Assembly (NCBI GenBank): GCA_029721435.1
Contig: CM056580.1
Location: forward strand, 76,533,367 to 76,597,366
DNA length: 64,000 bases
Origin: Gymnothorax reevesii
Lineage: Eukaryota > Chordata > Actinopteri > Anguilliformes > Muraenidae
Direction of reading: 5' to 3'
Below are positions 35,770 through 48,339 of the stretch, in pieces. A program made the translations under genes and the position numbers. Each line of letters opens with the position of its first letter. The first letter of the stretch is position 1. The notes below the pieces were generated by a model. The model ran no database searches. It worked only from the letters and a program-made list of their open reading frames with translations, and was not told where the DNA came from.

Positions 35770-38060
35770 CGTACAGCTCTTATTAGGCCCGAGTCTGGCC
35801 GAATATTGGCGAGGGCCTATTAAAACCGCGATGAGGGCATCGGCGGAACCAGACATATTTTACTGGGCACGTGCACCAGTATTGTTCTGCAGTGCCCCAG
35901 AATAATTTTCCCCAGGGGATAAAAAAATATCATGTTTAAAGTCTACATGTCCACATAATCTACAGTAAGAGAATCTAAAGTAACAGAAAGTGCGTGGGCA
36001 CTCAACTACTTAATATGATAACTGTAACTCATTGCTACTTTATTCACTTCACTCCGTATAGAACACAATGGCATGTGGCTACTTAATATTCACGTGGCTT
36101 TGGCTGTGATTAGGCTAGTGCTCACTTCAGAACTTCGGAACACAAGGTCACACACACAATGGTGTCTGTTAGTGCTGCTCTTGCCGTCATTCTCTCCACC
36201 TGTCTTCAGGTTAGTGCTGGGCAGCTGCCTGTCCTTATTGTTTGTTTTCTCCTCTGTGTCGCCATTTCCATGGGAATTTAAATGTCAAAACTTTGCTTAA
36301 ACTTTCAGCTGCCGTCTTTCCAGCTAGCTCTGGCTGTAAATTGAAGTAGCCAAGTGCAGACGTTAGCTGCTACCTTATAGCTAAATGGCTCATCATAGGC
36401 ATAACGTTGATTCATAATGGTTAGCATAGCACTGTCAACTCGGTTTCTGGAGATTGCTATCGATGTTTAATGAGCATATATGAGCTATTTCACGTTAAAA
36501 CATGGGCTCTGTATGAACAAAGAATCGGGCTCATCGAGTACTTTGGTTATGAGACAACAAGATAATCTGACATGAATGTATAATTTGGAGCACTATTTAT
36601 GCTTTTTCATGATAAATTAGTGCTAAGAAATTTTTGCATGCGCGCTGCCGTTGTTTGTGCCCCAGTACAGTATTAGGTCTAGTGACGCCCCTGCACAAGG
36701 GCCTATTAAAACTGCATGGTTCCGTTATTATTATTATTAATATTATTATTATTATTATTATTATTCTTTCCGCACTTTGAACGCAAATTTGACCCCTTGA
36801 ACATTAACGAAAAGTAAATTTTATTTGACCAAAAATTCAAGCCCGGTGAAAATTTTTTCATTTGAAGTTTTATTTGAAGAAAAAATATTGAAAAACGACT
36901 TGGTCCCGCCCTGTCAAAAATCAAAATACATTACGCTAATGGGAAGCCCACCCCAAACTCAATTCCACGTAGAAAAATGAAACTTGGTTGAGACATAGCC
37001 CATTATGTAAAGTTATAAATTACATAATGGCCCCACCCTAAACCCAACAGGAAGTTGGCCATGTGGGCGGAAGCGTGGACATATGAAATCACACCCTGCA
37101 TACTTTCAACATCTCCTCCAAAAGTTACTATTTACATTTTTGATAAAATGTTGGGCGTGTTGGGCGTATAAAAGTATGCATATCTCACGCATACAGTGTC
37201 GGATTGAGTTGGATCAGTGCAGAATGACAATCTGAACTCAATGATATGTAACTCATGTAGCCATATGGCAAACTGGCTCTTTGTCAACCGCTTCATTTTT
37301 TGCATGGGAGAAAAATTATTTTTTTTGAAATGCATAGAAGAAATTTGGGACACACATCTATCATAACAAACTGAACCAAAAAGCAAATGAGGACACAACC
37401 CCTATTTTTTATCGTGTTCCCATGCCAACAACAAAAATGCACAATTGAAATGAATGGGATTTTGGCTTTGACCCCTTAAACATAAACAAAAAGTAAATTT
37501 TATTCAACCGAAAATATAAGCCCGGGGAAAAATTCTCTTATTTGACGTCCCCAAGAAAAAATATTGAAAAACAACTTGGCCCCGCCCCGTCAAAAATCGA
37601 AATACATTACACTAATGGGAGCTGACCCCAAACTTTTTTCCACGTAGAAAAATGAAACATGGTTGAGACATAGCCCATGTAAAAGTTAAAAAGTTAAGTT
37701 AAAAAGTACATTATGGCCTCACTCTATGAGCTGACAACAAAGCGGCCATTATCAGAAGAATAAAAGCATGTCTATCTCATGCATACAGTGTCGAATTTAG
37801 TTGCACCCAATGTAACATTTCTGTAGAATGACAACCCGAACACACTGATGTTGAAAATTGTTCTCCAGCGCCCCCTATATTTTTGGAAAGGGTGGAAAAC
37901 TATAATTTTGATACAGTCAAAAAAAATTTGCAATTGCAAATTGTGCACTGAAAGACAAGATATGCTGTCCTCTCATTGTTGATTGGCTGCACCGTGCGCA
38001 TGGGAGGTGATTGCACGGGAGGGTGAGGGCCATAACACCGCTTGCGGTTTTAATATTCTT
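35770..38060. mobile_element. MITE-like composite with inverted ends and an internal tandem duplication
   Basis: The words CCTATTAAAACCGC (about 35817) and CCTATTAAAACTGC (about 36703) at the left match, in inverse, GCGGTTTTAATATT at 38043-38056 on the right. A (TTA)n run (36724-36764) follows the inner left end. Two units with about 680-bp spacing then share the texts GACCCCTTRAACATAAAC, AAAAAATATTGAAAAAC, and CACGTAGAAAAATGAAAC. They begin at about 36791 and 37470, and the second is shortened internally. No transposase frame is visible, so it is non-autonomous. Confidence 0.6.
36724..36764. repeat. (TTA)n microsatellite
   Basis: About 13 TTA units with one AAT interruption, at the inner end of the MITE-like unit. 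Confidence 0.9.
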
Positions 38061-39634
38061 TTTAACTCTGCTAAGAAGGGAACCCAATTTTCTGAGTGGA
38101 AATTCTCCAGATAAAGCATGTGGTGCAAGTCTCCCATATTTACTGGCAGACAGAGCTATGAAAACATTGATAGTGCGCTTGTTACACAGACCACTTCTTG
38201 GGTCATGTTGGCTGTAGCCACTCCAGTCTTTCAGGGTTCCTCCCGTACTAATTTAAATGCAAATGACAAGTTTACTCCTTGAAGCAGACGTGGAGAGCTT
38301 TGAGGAGGCAGATTAGGTCACAGAAAGTGCACTGTTTTCCCCAGGTAACTTTTTATTAATAGGCTGCATGCTTCCTGTGGTGATTTGGGGGTAAAGCCGT
38401 ACATTTGCCAATTAAGAGGCACGATTAGAGAACAATACTTATAAGGTTGGAAGTGAAATATTTCTCTCACAAAGGAAGTTTAGCCTTCAGGCACAACTGG
38501 GAAAACATGGACATGCAATAATAATGCAATAATATGTAATACTTAAATAAGCTACATCATTCTAATATAACTAAAACATGCACTAAATTTTAATAGCGAT
38601 AATAGGAGTAATATTCAAAACTGAAGAGTGCACTGCCATCCGCAGTTTTTCATGCCAAAGAGCATTTGTTCTGCAAAGAAAAAAAAATACTCAAAATTCA
38701 TTTGCCGTAAAAAATTTCTGAGAAGCAATTTTCAAAAAAATTCAAAGCAATTTTTTTCCACAAGAGTTGTCACACGGTTCTCAAGGTTCACATCTGATCC
38801 TACTGCGGAAAATTCCAGAAATGTGCTGCACCTTTGAGTTTCCTCTTCTTGATTGTTCCTCCTAATTCGTCCAAAACTTGTTGAATTTTACCTTCCTTGT
38901 TATAAAATTGAAATAGCTTACCTTATTTATTTTGCCAAATACAGTTTTTTTATCTCCAAAATTTTGGCTACTATCCAGTGAAACCTCTCAGTATTCACAT
39001 CTTTTACCTTGAAGTCATGTACTTTAGTCAAAATTGGTTATATTTTCCCAAAAATATTGACAAAACATTAGATGAGCTTTCAGAAACTTTGGTGTGGTAA
39101 TGTGCAGTATACTGCAGACAATACTCAAGTATTCCCTTTTTCACCAATCAAATGCCTCATTTCCACTGCTGTGCAAAAGCTGAATGTATGTGAGGGCTTA
39201 TTGATTTTTACAGTCACTTTGGGGATATGGCTACTTTTTGGTCACACCATTGTGAGGTCTAAGGCTAAACGTTTGGCCCTTCAGATTTACTTGGTCCTCA
39301 TTAGGCCAGTAGCTTACATGGCTCAGGCAAGAGGTCAACACATATAGGTTGCTACCAGAATGTGGACATTTCAAATGGAAATATGCCGCCACCCAGGGAA
39401 ACTGATGGCTGATGCTGGCACAGCTGAGGTTTAATGGTGGACTTGAATCAGGCCAGCTGTCTCAATCTTCAGCCTAAGGGTGCCAGTGTGAAGTCTTTGC
39501 TCAGTTTTTTTTGCTTTGTAGTGGAATGGTGCAAGTGTGTATCAGCTATTTGTCTACATTACAGAAAAAAAAACATGGGTCTAAAATTTCAATATGCTCG
39601 CATTTTTCAAAATTCAATGTTTTACCACTTAAAC

Positions 39635-39975
39635 TCAGAATTTTACCTGTATTTCCCTTCTTTAAATTCAAAGTTAGAGAGCACTTTTTTTTTCATAATG
39701 CAGGACAATATCAAAGACATATTCTCTATCACATATTCTGTATCTGTGGGTTGCAGCGCCTCACATAAGCTACATTGAACTTACATTGAGTGAAATATTC
39801 AAACCAAGGATGCCAGCATTACATCAATTAGAAAATATCTTATGCATTTTTTTTACACATTTCCCTGTAATTCAGTGGGACATACTTGGAAACCATGGGA
39901 CAAGAATTTAAAATATCTCTAGAGTTCCGCAGGTTTTAATCAGGGAGTGGCTTTAGGCAAACCCACATATGGGAT
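39635..39975 (+). repeat. Dispersed repeat, copy 2
   Basis: Imperfect counterpart of 25745-26130 in the same orientation, sharing GGTTGCAGCGCCTCA, ACTTACATTGAG, ATATTCAAACCA and CCCTGTAATTCAG. The copies lie 13.9 kb apart. No coding frame is preserved; ends and family are unknown. Confidence 0.65.
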
Positions 39976-40829
39976 TGTCAGAGTTGAAGAGGTTAAAATG
40001 CACTCAAAATATTGCTTTCTACTGGGTCAAAATAATTTCAAATTCTCTTAACATTTTAAATGTTGAAAAATGTGCACCTATCTTTACTCTTAAATGACCA
40101 TGACTAGTTTAATTTCTGATTTATGATTGATTTGGGATGATCTCTGCCAGGTCCTTACCACTGATTCCAGCGACGTGAATAAAAGTTCTTTGAAGGCTTA
40201 CACCTGTAGACGATCTATCAGCAGATTACATAATCATCGAATTCTCATTTTTTATGGTTGACCATTGCGAATTTGTCTTTATGCCACTCTGCCCCCCACC
40301 GTTTTTCGTCCCGCACTCTGGCTGTCAGCTCTTGTAAACATCAGGTGAGTGAAACAATCAATATTTTTTAAGATATGCCGACGCAAGTGAACTGAACATG
40401 GCTGATATAGTAAGGAACTGAATCGATCAAATGCACCAATCATAATGCGTTCTCTGGTTTTCTTGAAGTTCGAAGACATAGTTCCTCAGCCAAGGAAGTC
40501 ACTAGCAATTCCCAGCTACTGCTGTTGTCGCCATCTCATGTTTTTCCTTGCTCTTCAATGGTTTTTGGTTATTGAAAACAAGGGTGGATCGAGTCACGGA
40601 AGCCGAGAGAGTTTGGACAATAAGCTACAAAGACCACCCTCATGGAAGGACCCATAGGCATGCATCTCTTTTTGGGGCTCCAATGCGATGGGTAAGTAGC
40701 AATAGATAGTGAAAAAGATACAAAGTGAGATAAGTGGGTTATTGAGGTATGCTGAGCCTAAAGCCAGGTTTCTCAGTGTCATGAAGGTTGCTCTTTAATC
40801 CTGCCACGATAATCCTATATTTCATAGCA

Positions 40830-41150
40830 AATTAATATGGATGAGCTGAACTTGGGACCTCGCGCAAGGGGGAATGAAAATGTTGTACCGCACAGCAGAG
40901 GATGAAAACCTTGTGCAGAGCCAAATGAGACCACAAACCTCGCACAGTGCTAGTCTAATGGTCATGCGGAGCCAGTTCTAAAGCTCGCCTAACGAATATC
41001 GTGCCACACGCAGCACCTGTCCAATTGTTGCACGCGGGACTGGTCCAAATCAGCGCGTGGTCGGGGTCATAAAATTGCGGCGCAAGGCCCATTGGAATGT
41101 TCCGCACAGGACTGGTCCAAATGATCACGCGGAAATTCAAGCAGCTGCGT
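40830..41150. repeat. GC-rich imperfect repeats
   Basis: The text GACTGGTCCAAAT recurs at about 41038 and 41108, each preceded by CG-bearing GCACGCGG- or CCGCACAG-type text. GCGCAAGG recurs at about 40862 and 41080. The stretch is CpG-richer than the surrounding AT-rich intron. It may be a decayed satellite or a repeat tail. Confidence 0.45.
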
Positions 41151-41304
41151 GTTTAGACCTTAATCACAAGCCCACAATTTCTTGTCATCAAGCCCAGCCA
41201 CAAACAAGGAAGTTTAAAAGAAGCCTATCCTTTGTAAACATACTTATTTGTATTTCACTGTTTACTACAATAATGCACAGTATCGAGGAGGTTTCATCTT
41301 GAAT

Positions 41305-41530
41305 TAGTGTACAGATATCTCTATAACTCTATCTCACATGGGCCTAGATACCCCGATACTCGTTTAAATGTTATTTATAACCTTTTTAAAAATACTAATT
41401 TGTATTTATTATTTATTTACAATAATAATCTGTAATATAGCGGGTTGCATTTTATATTACTGAACAGATATCTGACTTTACTTAGCCTATAAACACTAAT
41501 ATCCGTTTAAATATTATTTAAAACACACAC
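41305..41530. repeat. Short tandem duplication (period about 155 bp)
   Basis: ACAGATATCTCTATAACTCT at about 41310 and ACAGATATCTGACTTTACTT at about 41466 begin two imperfect units that continue to CGTTTAAATGTTATTTA and CGTTTAAATATTATTTA. Confidence 0.5.
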
Positions 41531-42527
41531 AATTAACCATCTGATATGCTGCAGAAGGCTTGCGGGATAAACCATAACTGCCCTTCGATGTTGTGCGACG
41601 GTGCCCACTTGTCAATACCTTTTGCTAGTTAAATTTCATAAACAGGACGGCATTTCTATGGGATTCCAAACACAATATCGTGAATGAGTGAATCTTTTTT
41701 CGTTCACAAGCAATGATTTGCTGCATCACTCTAATGTAGATAATTGCGTGCTTTACACTTTACACTGCATTTCAAAGAATTATTTTTCTAAGTAGTGACA
41801 ATCAAACAATCATGCCATTTTGTTGCAGACCCTACCCACGCCAAAAAATCGCTAAGTCGTATAACTAAAAATAATGGATAAGGTACCATAAGCCATAAAT
41901 GCAGTCCTATTAGTAATCACAGTGCGACCTCTGCTGGGCAGTTCTTGTAGGCTAATTACTGTGATTTAAGGCTGGCATTTATGGTTCATTAATGAAGACA
42001 GTGAAAGTTATTATACTGATTTTCAAAAAAGTTTCATTTTAATTTTCAATGCAACCAAACACTTCAAATACTAACATATCCATGAACAATAAGCTAGACC
42101 AGTACTAGAAAAGCGCAAACTTCCAGAGACAGACAGTGCATAAAATTCTTGCAATATCGAAATTATTCTAATTCTAGAGCAGAAATGCCGGCAGCTGAGT
42201 GGTGACTAGGCTGTTGTTTTCACTGACAATTTTCTCTGCCTCCTGGAAATGACATAACGGACAAGAATTCAGCCATCTGTGTTCAGAGCCTTGGCAGTTG
42301 TTAGAGGATTTTGACATCACTTTCTGTTGACTTAGTACTCTGTTCATGGCCAATCAGAACAAAGCTCATTTCAAGAAGGGGACATCCACCCAGAACAGCC
42401 TCTTTTCAGTGAGTTAGGAATGAAAAGAATCACATTGCCAAGAAATCCTGGAATTTTTATGTATTTTTTGTTTAAAACAAAGTTTATAAACCTCCCTCTT
42501 GGACACCCATGAATATTAATATTGTGC

Positions 42528-42668
42528 TGCTAGGGCACAAGTTCAACCTCAGCTGGGTCGCCTGAGCGAGGGTGTCTGATGTTTGAAAGACCCGAAACAC
42601 GCAATGACCTCAGGTAACATCACTGATGATATTCCCTAGCTTTGCATCACAAGATGTATCCTTACAAC
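42528..42668 (+). repeat. Left direct repeat of the REL-type LINE
   Basis: It shares about 85-90 % of its bases by eye with 45653-45807, in the same orientation. It lacks the GAGGCCTGATCAA-like insertion present in the right copy after CACAAGTT. It could be the 3' tail of an earlier tandem copy or a true terminal repeat. Confidence 0.75.
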
Positions 42669-42675
42669 TGTTAAA

Positions 42676-45630
42676 GTGGAGAAAACAGTGACTACCAGGA
42701 AAGTCTGGTTGATAACTAAGAAGAGGTTGGTGACAGCTGGAGAGACAGTTGGCAGCTTGGGAAGACGGCAACCGGGGCGGCGTGGGTTAGCACCCCTAAC
42801 CGCACCTCCTGTGAAGGAGGAACTAAACAAGCTACGGAAAAAAGAAAGGAAAGATACCCCCAGGGGAGCCCGAGGGGGGGAGGATAAGCACCGCAGCCGG
42901 ACAGATTCAAGGTTAATGAACAACAGCAATAGACAAACGTTGACGAATAGAGAGTGGTTGTGCAAAAAATCTACAATAATGAGAGGGGACTTAAGATCCA
43001 TCAGGCGAGTATGAAATGCAAGGAGCAACTGCCAGCATCACAATCCAGAGGTCTAGCACTTGGTGAGACAGTGGAGGAGCTGAGCGGGGAGACATTCCAC
43101 AGTGCCCAGAAGCTCCAAGTGATGCAAACGGTCCCTTTGAATAGGAAATCCGAGAAAAGAAGGATCAGATGGCCCCAAGCCTCTCAAACAACAGAGTAGA
43201 AGAAGTTTGATGAGGATGTAGGTAAGATGTTGCAATGGGATGTTGAGAGGAGGCTGCAGACTATGATGACCATCATAGTGAGTACGGCTGCAGAGAGGTT
43301 TGGCCTGGAGGAGGAGAGGGGAGTGAAGCAGCCTTACACCAAGAACCAGAGGGCAGTCAAGATCCACAACATCAGGAAAGAGCTGAAAGCCCTAAAGAGA
43401 CGATACAAGGAAGTCAATGAAGAGGACAGGGCAGCACTGACAGAGCTCCATCTCATGCTCAGGAAGAGGCTCCTAACTCTGCGCAGAGCTGAACAACACG
43501 GGAGAAGTAGGAGGGAGAGGGCCAGGAAGCGGGCTGCTTTCATCAACAACCCCTTTGGCTTTAGAAAGGAGCTGCTTAGGCAGAAGCACAGTGGACGGCT
43601 GGCCTGTACAAAGGAGGAAGTTAACAAACACCTCCGTGACACCTACAGGGACCCTCTCCGAGACCAAAAATTAAGGCAGAGCAAGGCTGTGATAACATCA
43701 CTGGAGCCTACTGAGGCCTTTGATTTGAGGGAACCACTCCTGAAAGAAGTTCAGGAGGTGGTGCGGAGAGCAAGGCCTAGGTCAGCCCCAGGACTAAGCG
43801 GAATACCTTACAAGGTCTACAAGCACTGTCCCAGGCTTCTGCACCGGCTTTGGAAGATCTTAAAGGTCATCTGGAGGAGGGGAAGAGCGGCGCAGCAGTG
43901 GCAATTTGCAGAAGGAGTGTGGATCTCTAAAGAGGAAGACTCCAAGAACATCACCCAGTTCTGTATCATCTCACTACTCAGTGTTGAAGGAAAGATTTTC
44001 CTTTTTTCTCACCTTCATGGATGACCTGACAGCGACCACCGAGTCGGTGGCTGGAGGCAGGTGGATTCTGGCTGGGCTGGAGAAATTGATGGGATGGGCC
44101 AGGATGTCATTCAAGCTAACTAAATCAAGATCATTGGTCTTGAAAAAGGGCAGAGTGGCAGAGAAGTTCTGATTTTACATCGCAGGAACACTCATCCCTT
44201 CCATCAGTGAGATCAAAAGCTTGGGAAAGTTCTGTGACAGCAGCCTAAGTGACACAGCTTCCATCAAGAGCACTTGTGAGGAGCTGGAGAGTTGGCTGAA
44301 GTGTGTTGATAAGTCAGGCCTTCCAGGAAAGTTTAAGGCATGGATTTATCAGCATGGGATTCTGCCAAGGATACTGAGGCCACTGCTCCTCTATAAGTTT
44401 CTGATCACCATCTCAGATCTGGAACAGAGAGTCAGCTGCTACCTGCAGAGATGGTTAGGACTGCCAAGTAGCTTGAGCAACATTATCCTCTATGGAAGCA
44501 CCGGTAAACTTAAACTCCCCGTAAAATCGTTCAGAGGAGTTCAAAGTTTCACGTGCAAGAGAGGTGCTGCAACTCCATGAGTCAACAGACTCCAAAGTCT
44601 CTGGAGCAGGGGTGGCAGGCAAAACTGTCAGGAATTGAAGAGCGGAGGCCGTAGTGGAACAGGCAGAGTCACGGCTGCGCCATGGAGTCCTGGTGGGAAC
44701 AGTGGCCAGAGGGAGGGCTGGACTGGGAATCATCACACCTCCTCGGTTCGACAAGGCTCGGGGGAAGGAGTGGAGGCAATTGGTCCAGAACCAGGGGAGA
44801 GCTGCTGTAGAGGAGGAGAGGATGAGCAGAGCAGTCGGAATGAGGCAGCATGGTGCCTGGATGAGATGGGAGCAAGTTGTGGAGAGAAAGATCATTTGGG
44901 CTGACCTCTGGCGGGCAGAGCCAAACCGCATCAAGTTCCTAGTCCAGGCAGTTTATGATGTTCTTCCCAGCCCATTCAACCTGCACTGCTGGGGCTTAGC
45001 TGATACTCCAGCATGCCCCCTCTTCCAGAGGAAGGGGACGTTTGAGCACATATTCAGTTGCTACCCAAAATCTCTGGGGGAAGGCCAATACCAAAGGCGA
45101 CATGACTAAGTGCTCAAGACCATCGCGGAAAGCATATGTAGTGTCGTCATAAGCTGTCAGAAGTCCAAACTCATGTAGAAAACCATCACCTACTTCATCA
45201 GAGCTGGGGAGAAGCCAATACCATCATCTCTAGTAACATTAGGGCTTCTCAACACTGCACATGACTGGCAGCTGTCAGTTGATATTCGCAGTCAACTCAA
45301 GTTCCTGCATGTTGCCAAGACCACCCTTAGGCCGGACATCATCCTGATGTCAGAGGCAACAAAGAATGCCTTCATGCTGGAGCCGACAGTGCCCTGGGAA
45401 AAGACAACTGAGGAGGCCTTCAAACGCTAGAAGGGAAAGTATGAAAGCCTAGTCAGCGACTGCCACAGAAAAGGCTGGAAGGCAAGGTGCTTGCCAGTGG
45501 AGGTTGGATGCAGAGGCTTTGCAGGACAGTCTCTCTGCAAAGCTTATACTGTACTTGGAATGACAGGTGAGAGAAGGAGGAGGGCCATCAATAACAGCAG
45601 AGAGGTGGCAGAGAAAGCCTCAAGATGAAA
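42676..45630 (+). pseudogene. Decayed reverse transcriptase / REL endonuclease polyprotein
   Basis: The N-terminal basic part runs in frames from 42676. RT fingers are in the frame 43227-44024, with SAPGLSGIPYKVYK and WQFAEGVWISKEED. FMDDLTATTES at about 44014-44046 carries the catalytic Asp pair (usually YMDD or YIDD), but the RT palm sequence between about 43990 and 44010 is missing, so the core is deleted. The thumb (44221-44525) reads SGLPGKFKAWIYQHGILPRI, then the frame shifts. The finger reads CPLFQRKGTFEHIFSC, with the second Cys of the pair changed to Phe. The endonuclease piece has RPDIILMSEATKNAFMLE and TVPWEKT near 45330-45405. It ends with GCRGFAGQSLCKAYTVLGM. Confidence 0.8.
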
Positions 45631-45652
45631 AGAGGGCAGATCCAAGGTTGAG

Positions 45653-45807
45653 TGTTGCTAGGGCACAAGTTGAGGCCTGATCAACCTCAGCTGGGTCGCC
45701 TGAGCGAGGGTGTCTGATGTTTGAAAGACAAGAAAAACCCAATGACCTCAGGTAACATCACTGATGATGTGCCCTAGCTTTGCATCACAAGATGTATCCT
45801 AACAACT
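45653..45807 (+). repeat. Right direct repeat of the REL-type LINE
   Basis: It begins GTTGCTAGGGCACAAGTTGA and ends GATGTATCCTAACAACTT. It follows directly after the last recognisable codons of the polyprotein, so it is probably the 3' untranslated region. Confidence 0.75.
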
Positions 45808-47456
45808 TAAAACTTGGGGGAAAAAAGCATAATATGTCCTCTTTAAAATTTCTTTGAAATCCTCTTTAAATAAATCGCTTAATTTAACAGTGGCTGAATC
45901 TACACTACACTACATTATAAAAAAAGAGCTGCACATTAACTCAAGTAAACTTTCACAGCAACACAGGCAGCTAATTAAAGTATGCCATATAAAACAATCA
46001 ATTATTGTTTTGTTGCCTTGGTTATATAGCAAGCAAGGCAAAACCTTGCAAGAGCAGATTCACTTGTTAGTCAAATAAACGGTCACCGCTGCTTCCGAGA
46101 AAATTAATGCAGAAAGTATTTGTTCATAGGAATGGTGTATTTTACAGTTTACAGCAATTTTAAGTGAAGCATCTACAATAAATTCTTCAGGGTTAATTGT
46201 TGGGGGAATTTGGCAGCCAGATTCTGAGAAGCGTGTGATGTAACTTTTGATTTTGCCTCAACTTTTGATTGTTTCCATGGCAAATAAAAAAATATACCTC
46301 TTCAGTGGACAAAAACTAAAATATGTGAAAGAAAGATGTCTGATTATCAGTGGTAGCGGTAGAAGTATCACTCATGGTCTCAGTTGAGAGAATCAGGTCC
46401 ACAAGTTTCATAATACTGTTGCTGTTTCAGGGTTTTTCACACCATTTATGAACACTCAACCACTAGCAAGAAGTTTATTGATACTTGAATAAATACAGAA
46501 AGAATGGCAATCAATGGCAATTCAAATGTGCCCATTGCCTTCATCGCCCTCACCCAGTGACTGGCTCTACGGAAACCACCACATACTCATTACCTTTTAT
46601 TCATCAATACACCGTAGGCAGCCAGGGAAGTGAATTCAACTTGCATCAAAAATAACAAATAATTATGCCCTTTCTCAACCACATGATTGACATTTGCATT
46701 CCCGCAAAGGCAGAATTTATTCTTGCCTATTGTTTATGATCTCAATTTTCAGCACGTCTGAGTGCTTTTTTCATTATTACAGTATGATGTTATGTGTATT
46801 TTACCCTCATTTCATAAATGTGTTTTGTATGCCTTACTTTGAATATGAATGCCATTATGGGGGACCAGTCAGCATTTCTTCTTTTGTTTTCAAATTCCTT
46901 TTTTTTTGAACATGCAAAATAGAAAGGACCTTCAACTGCAAAATGCATTGACAGAAATCCCACTGATTCCAGTGAGTAAAGGATCAATTTGGATTCTTGA
47001 AGAAGTGTGGAATGGGCGATAAGCCTAAATGGTTCAGATGACTTGCATGACATTGCACTTCACACAGTTCCCTGATAATCTGAACTACAAAACAAAGGCT
47101 GCAGCCTCAAATTGGTAGGCCACATAATATGAGGTTTCTTCATATAATACTGAGCTGCTAAGTTATTTTATAAGGCTATGCAATTCATGCACTTTTCTGT
47201 GACAATGCTGCCTTGTCAGAAATGAGAAAAACCCCATTTTACCTCTAAAGCTTCTCGGGCAACCCTTGTGGGAGGCCTTGGTAGAGTCAATAACCGATGA
47301 GCCGAAATGAATAGATATTGCGGTTAAGTGAAATCCAAATATCACTGAGTACCCCCAGGGCTCCACTTAATTTGAAGCTGTAATTTTCTTCTAGTCAGTT
47401 CCATTGAGGAAAAATGTGTTATTTCAAATGTATTTTCTCACTGAGCACAAGAATTT

Positions 47457-47800
47457 TTATTTTACTTAACCCTTATTAAACCAGGGAAGTCCCGTTGAGA
47501 TTGAAATCTCTTTTTCAAGGGAGCCCTGGGGCCTGAGATGGGGAGGGAGAGGGCAATTTGCACAGCCAATTAGATCAGGGGATGATTAGGGGGCAGGTCG
47601 AAAAAGCCAGGTTGGGACTTGACATCGGGGAACCCCCTACTCTTATCGATGAGTGTCATAGGATCTTTTATGACCACAGAGAGTCAGGACCTCGGTTTAA
47701 TGTCTCATCCGAAAGTAGGCATCTTCAGTCCAGTGATCCCAGAGATCAGTCTATTTCTACAATTTCAGCCATCTTTCCTGGAGCAAAGAACATCCCAGAC
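47457..47800 (+). repeat. Common fish dispersed-repeat segment
   Basis: The wording AACCAGGGAAGTCCCGTTGA, then AAATCTCTTTTTCAAGGGAG, then CCCCCTACTCTTATCGATGA, and GAGTCAGGACCTCGGTTTAA and GTCTCATCCGAAAG matches a repeat I know from many fish genomes. I cannot name the family. The small frame at 47558-47806 is part of it and not a gene. Confidence 0.55.
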
Positions 47801-48339
47801 ATATGAACTTATCCTTTGAAATCGCTGAGTTACCATTACATTTTTTTGGAAAGAAATATTGGTTCAGAATGTTTCTGGAGCGCATCTGCACATACTATCC
47901 CTGTGATGAAATGGGACCCTGAAATGTAAGTATTCCCCGTGATGACTTTTGGTCTGGAAAATTTTTGATTGAGGGGGTGATAGTGAATTAAGGAGGGAAT
48001 ACCTGGATGAATTATCAATCTTCTAGTCATTACAGCCAAGTTAGACTGAAAAGAAATATTACGCCTAACATATTCCCTTGACAAAGGGCGCAATGTGCTA
48101 TGAATTTCAGTTTTTAATATCAGCCATCAGACAAGCTAAAATATCTTCATGCCATGCACGTTCAAGTCAACTTTTTGACCATTTGCCATATCTCTTTAGC
48201 TTTGAAATTAAAATAACCAGTTCAATACCTCAAAAATAGTTTAAAACTTTTTTGAATTTGCAGAGGAAAACTGAGGGATGTTTTGTCTCCATGACTAAAC
48301 CAATAGACCTGATTAACTGCCACTGTGAATGGTATAGCA

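Larger units (their letters stand above)
42528..45807 (+). mobile_element. Non-LTR retrotransposon of the restriction-like-endonuclease type, decayed, with repeated ends
   Basis: The interior reads left to right as a reverse transcriptase followed by a CCHC-type finger and a PD-(D/E)XK-like endonuclease region, the layout of R2/NeSL/HERO-type LINEs. About 150-bp direct repeats bracket it (42528-42668 and 45653-45807), sharing GGTCGCCTGAGCGAGGGTGT, GATGTTTGAAAGAC and CCTCAGGTAACATCACTGAT, then CTTTGCATCACAAGATGTAT. The coding frame has several stops and shifts, so this is a dead copy. Confidence 0.8.
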
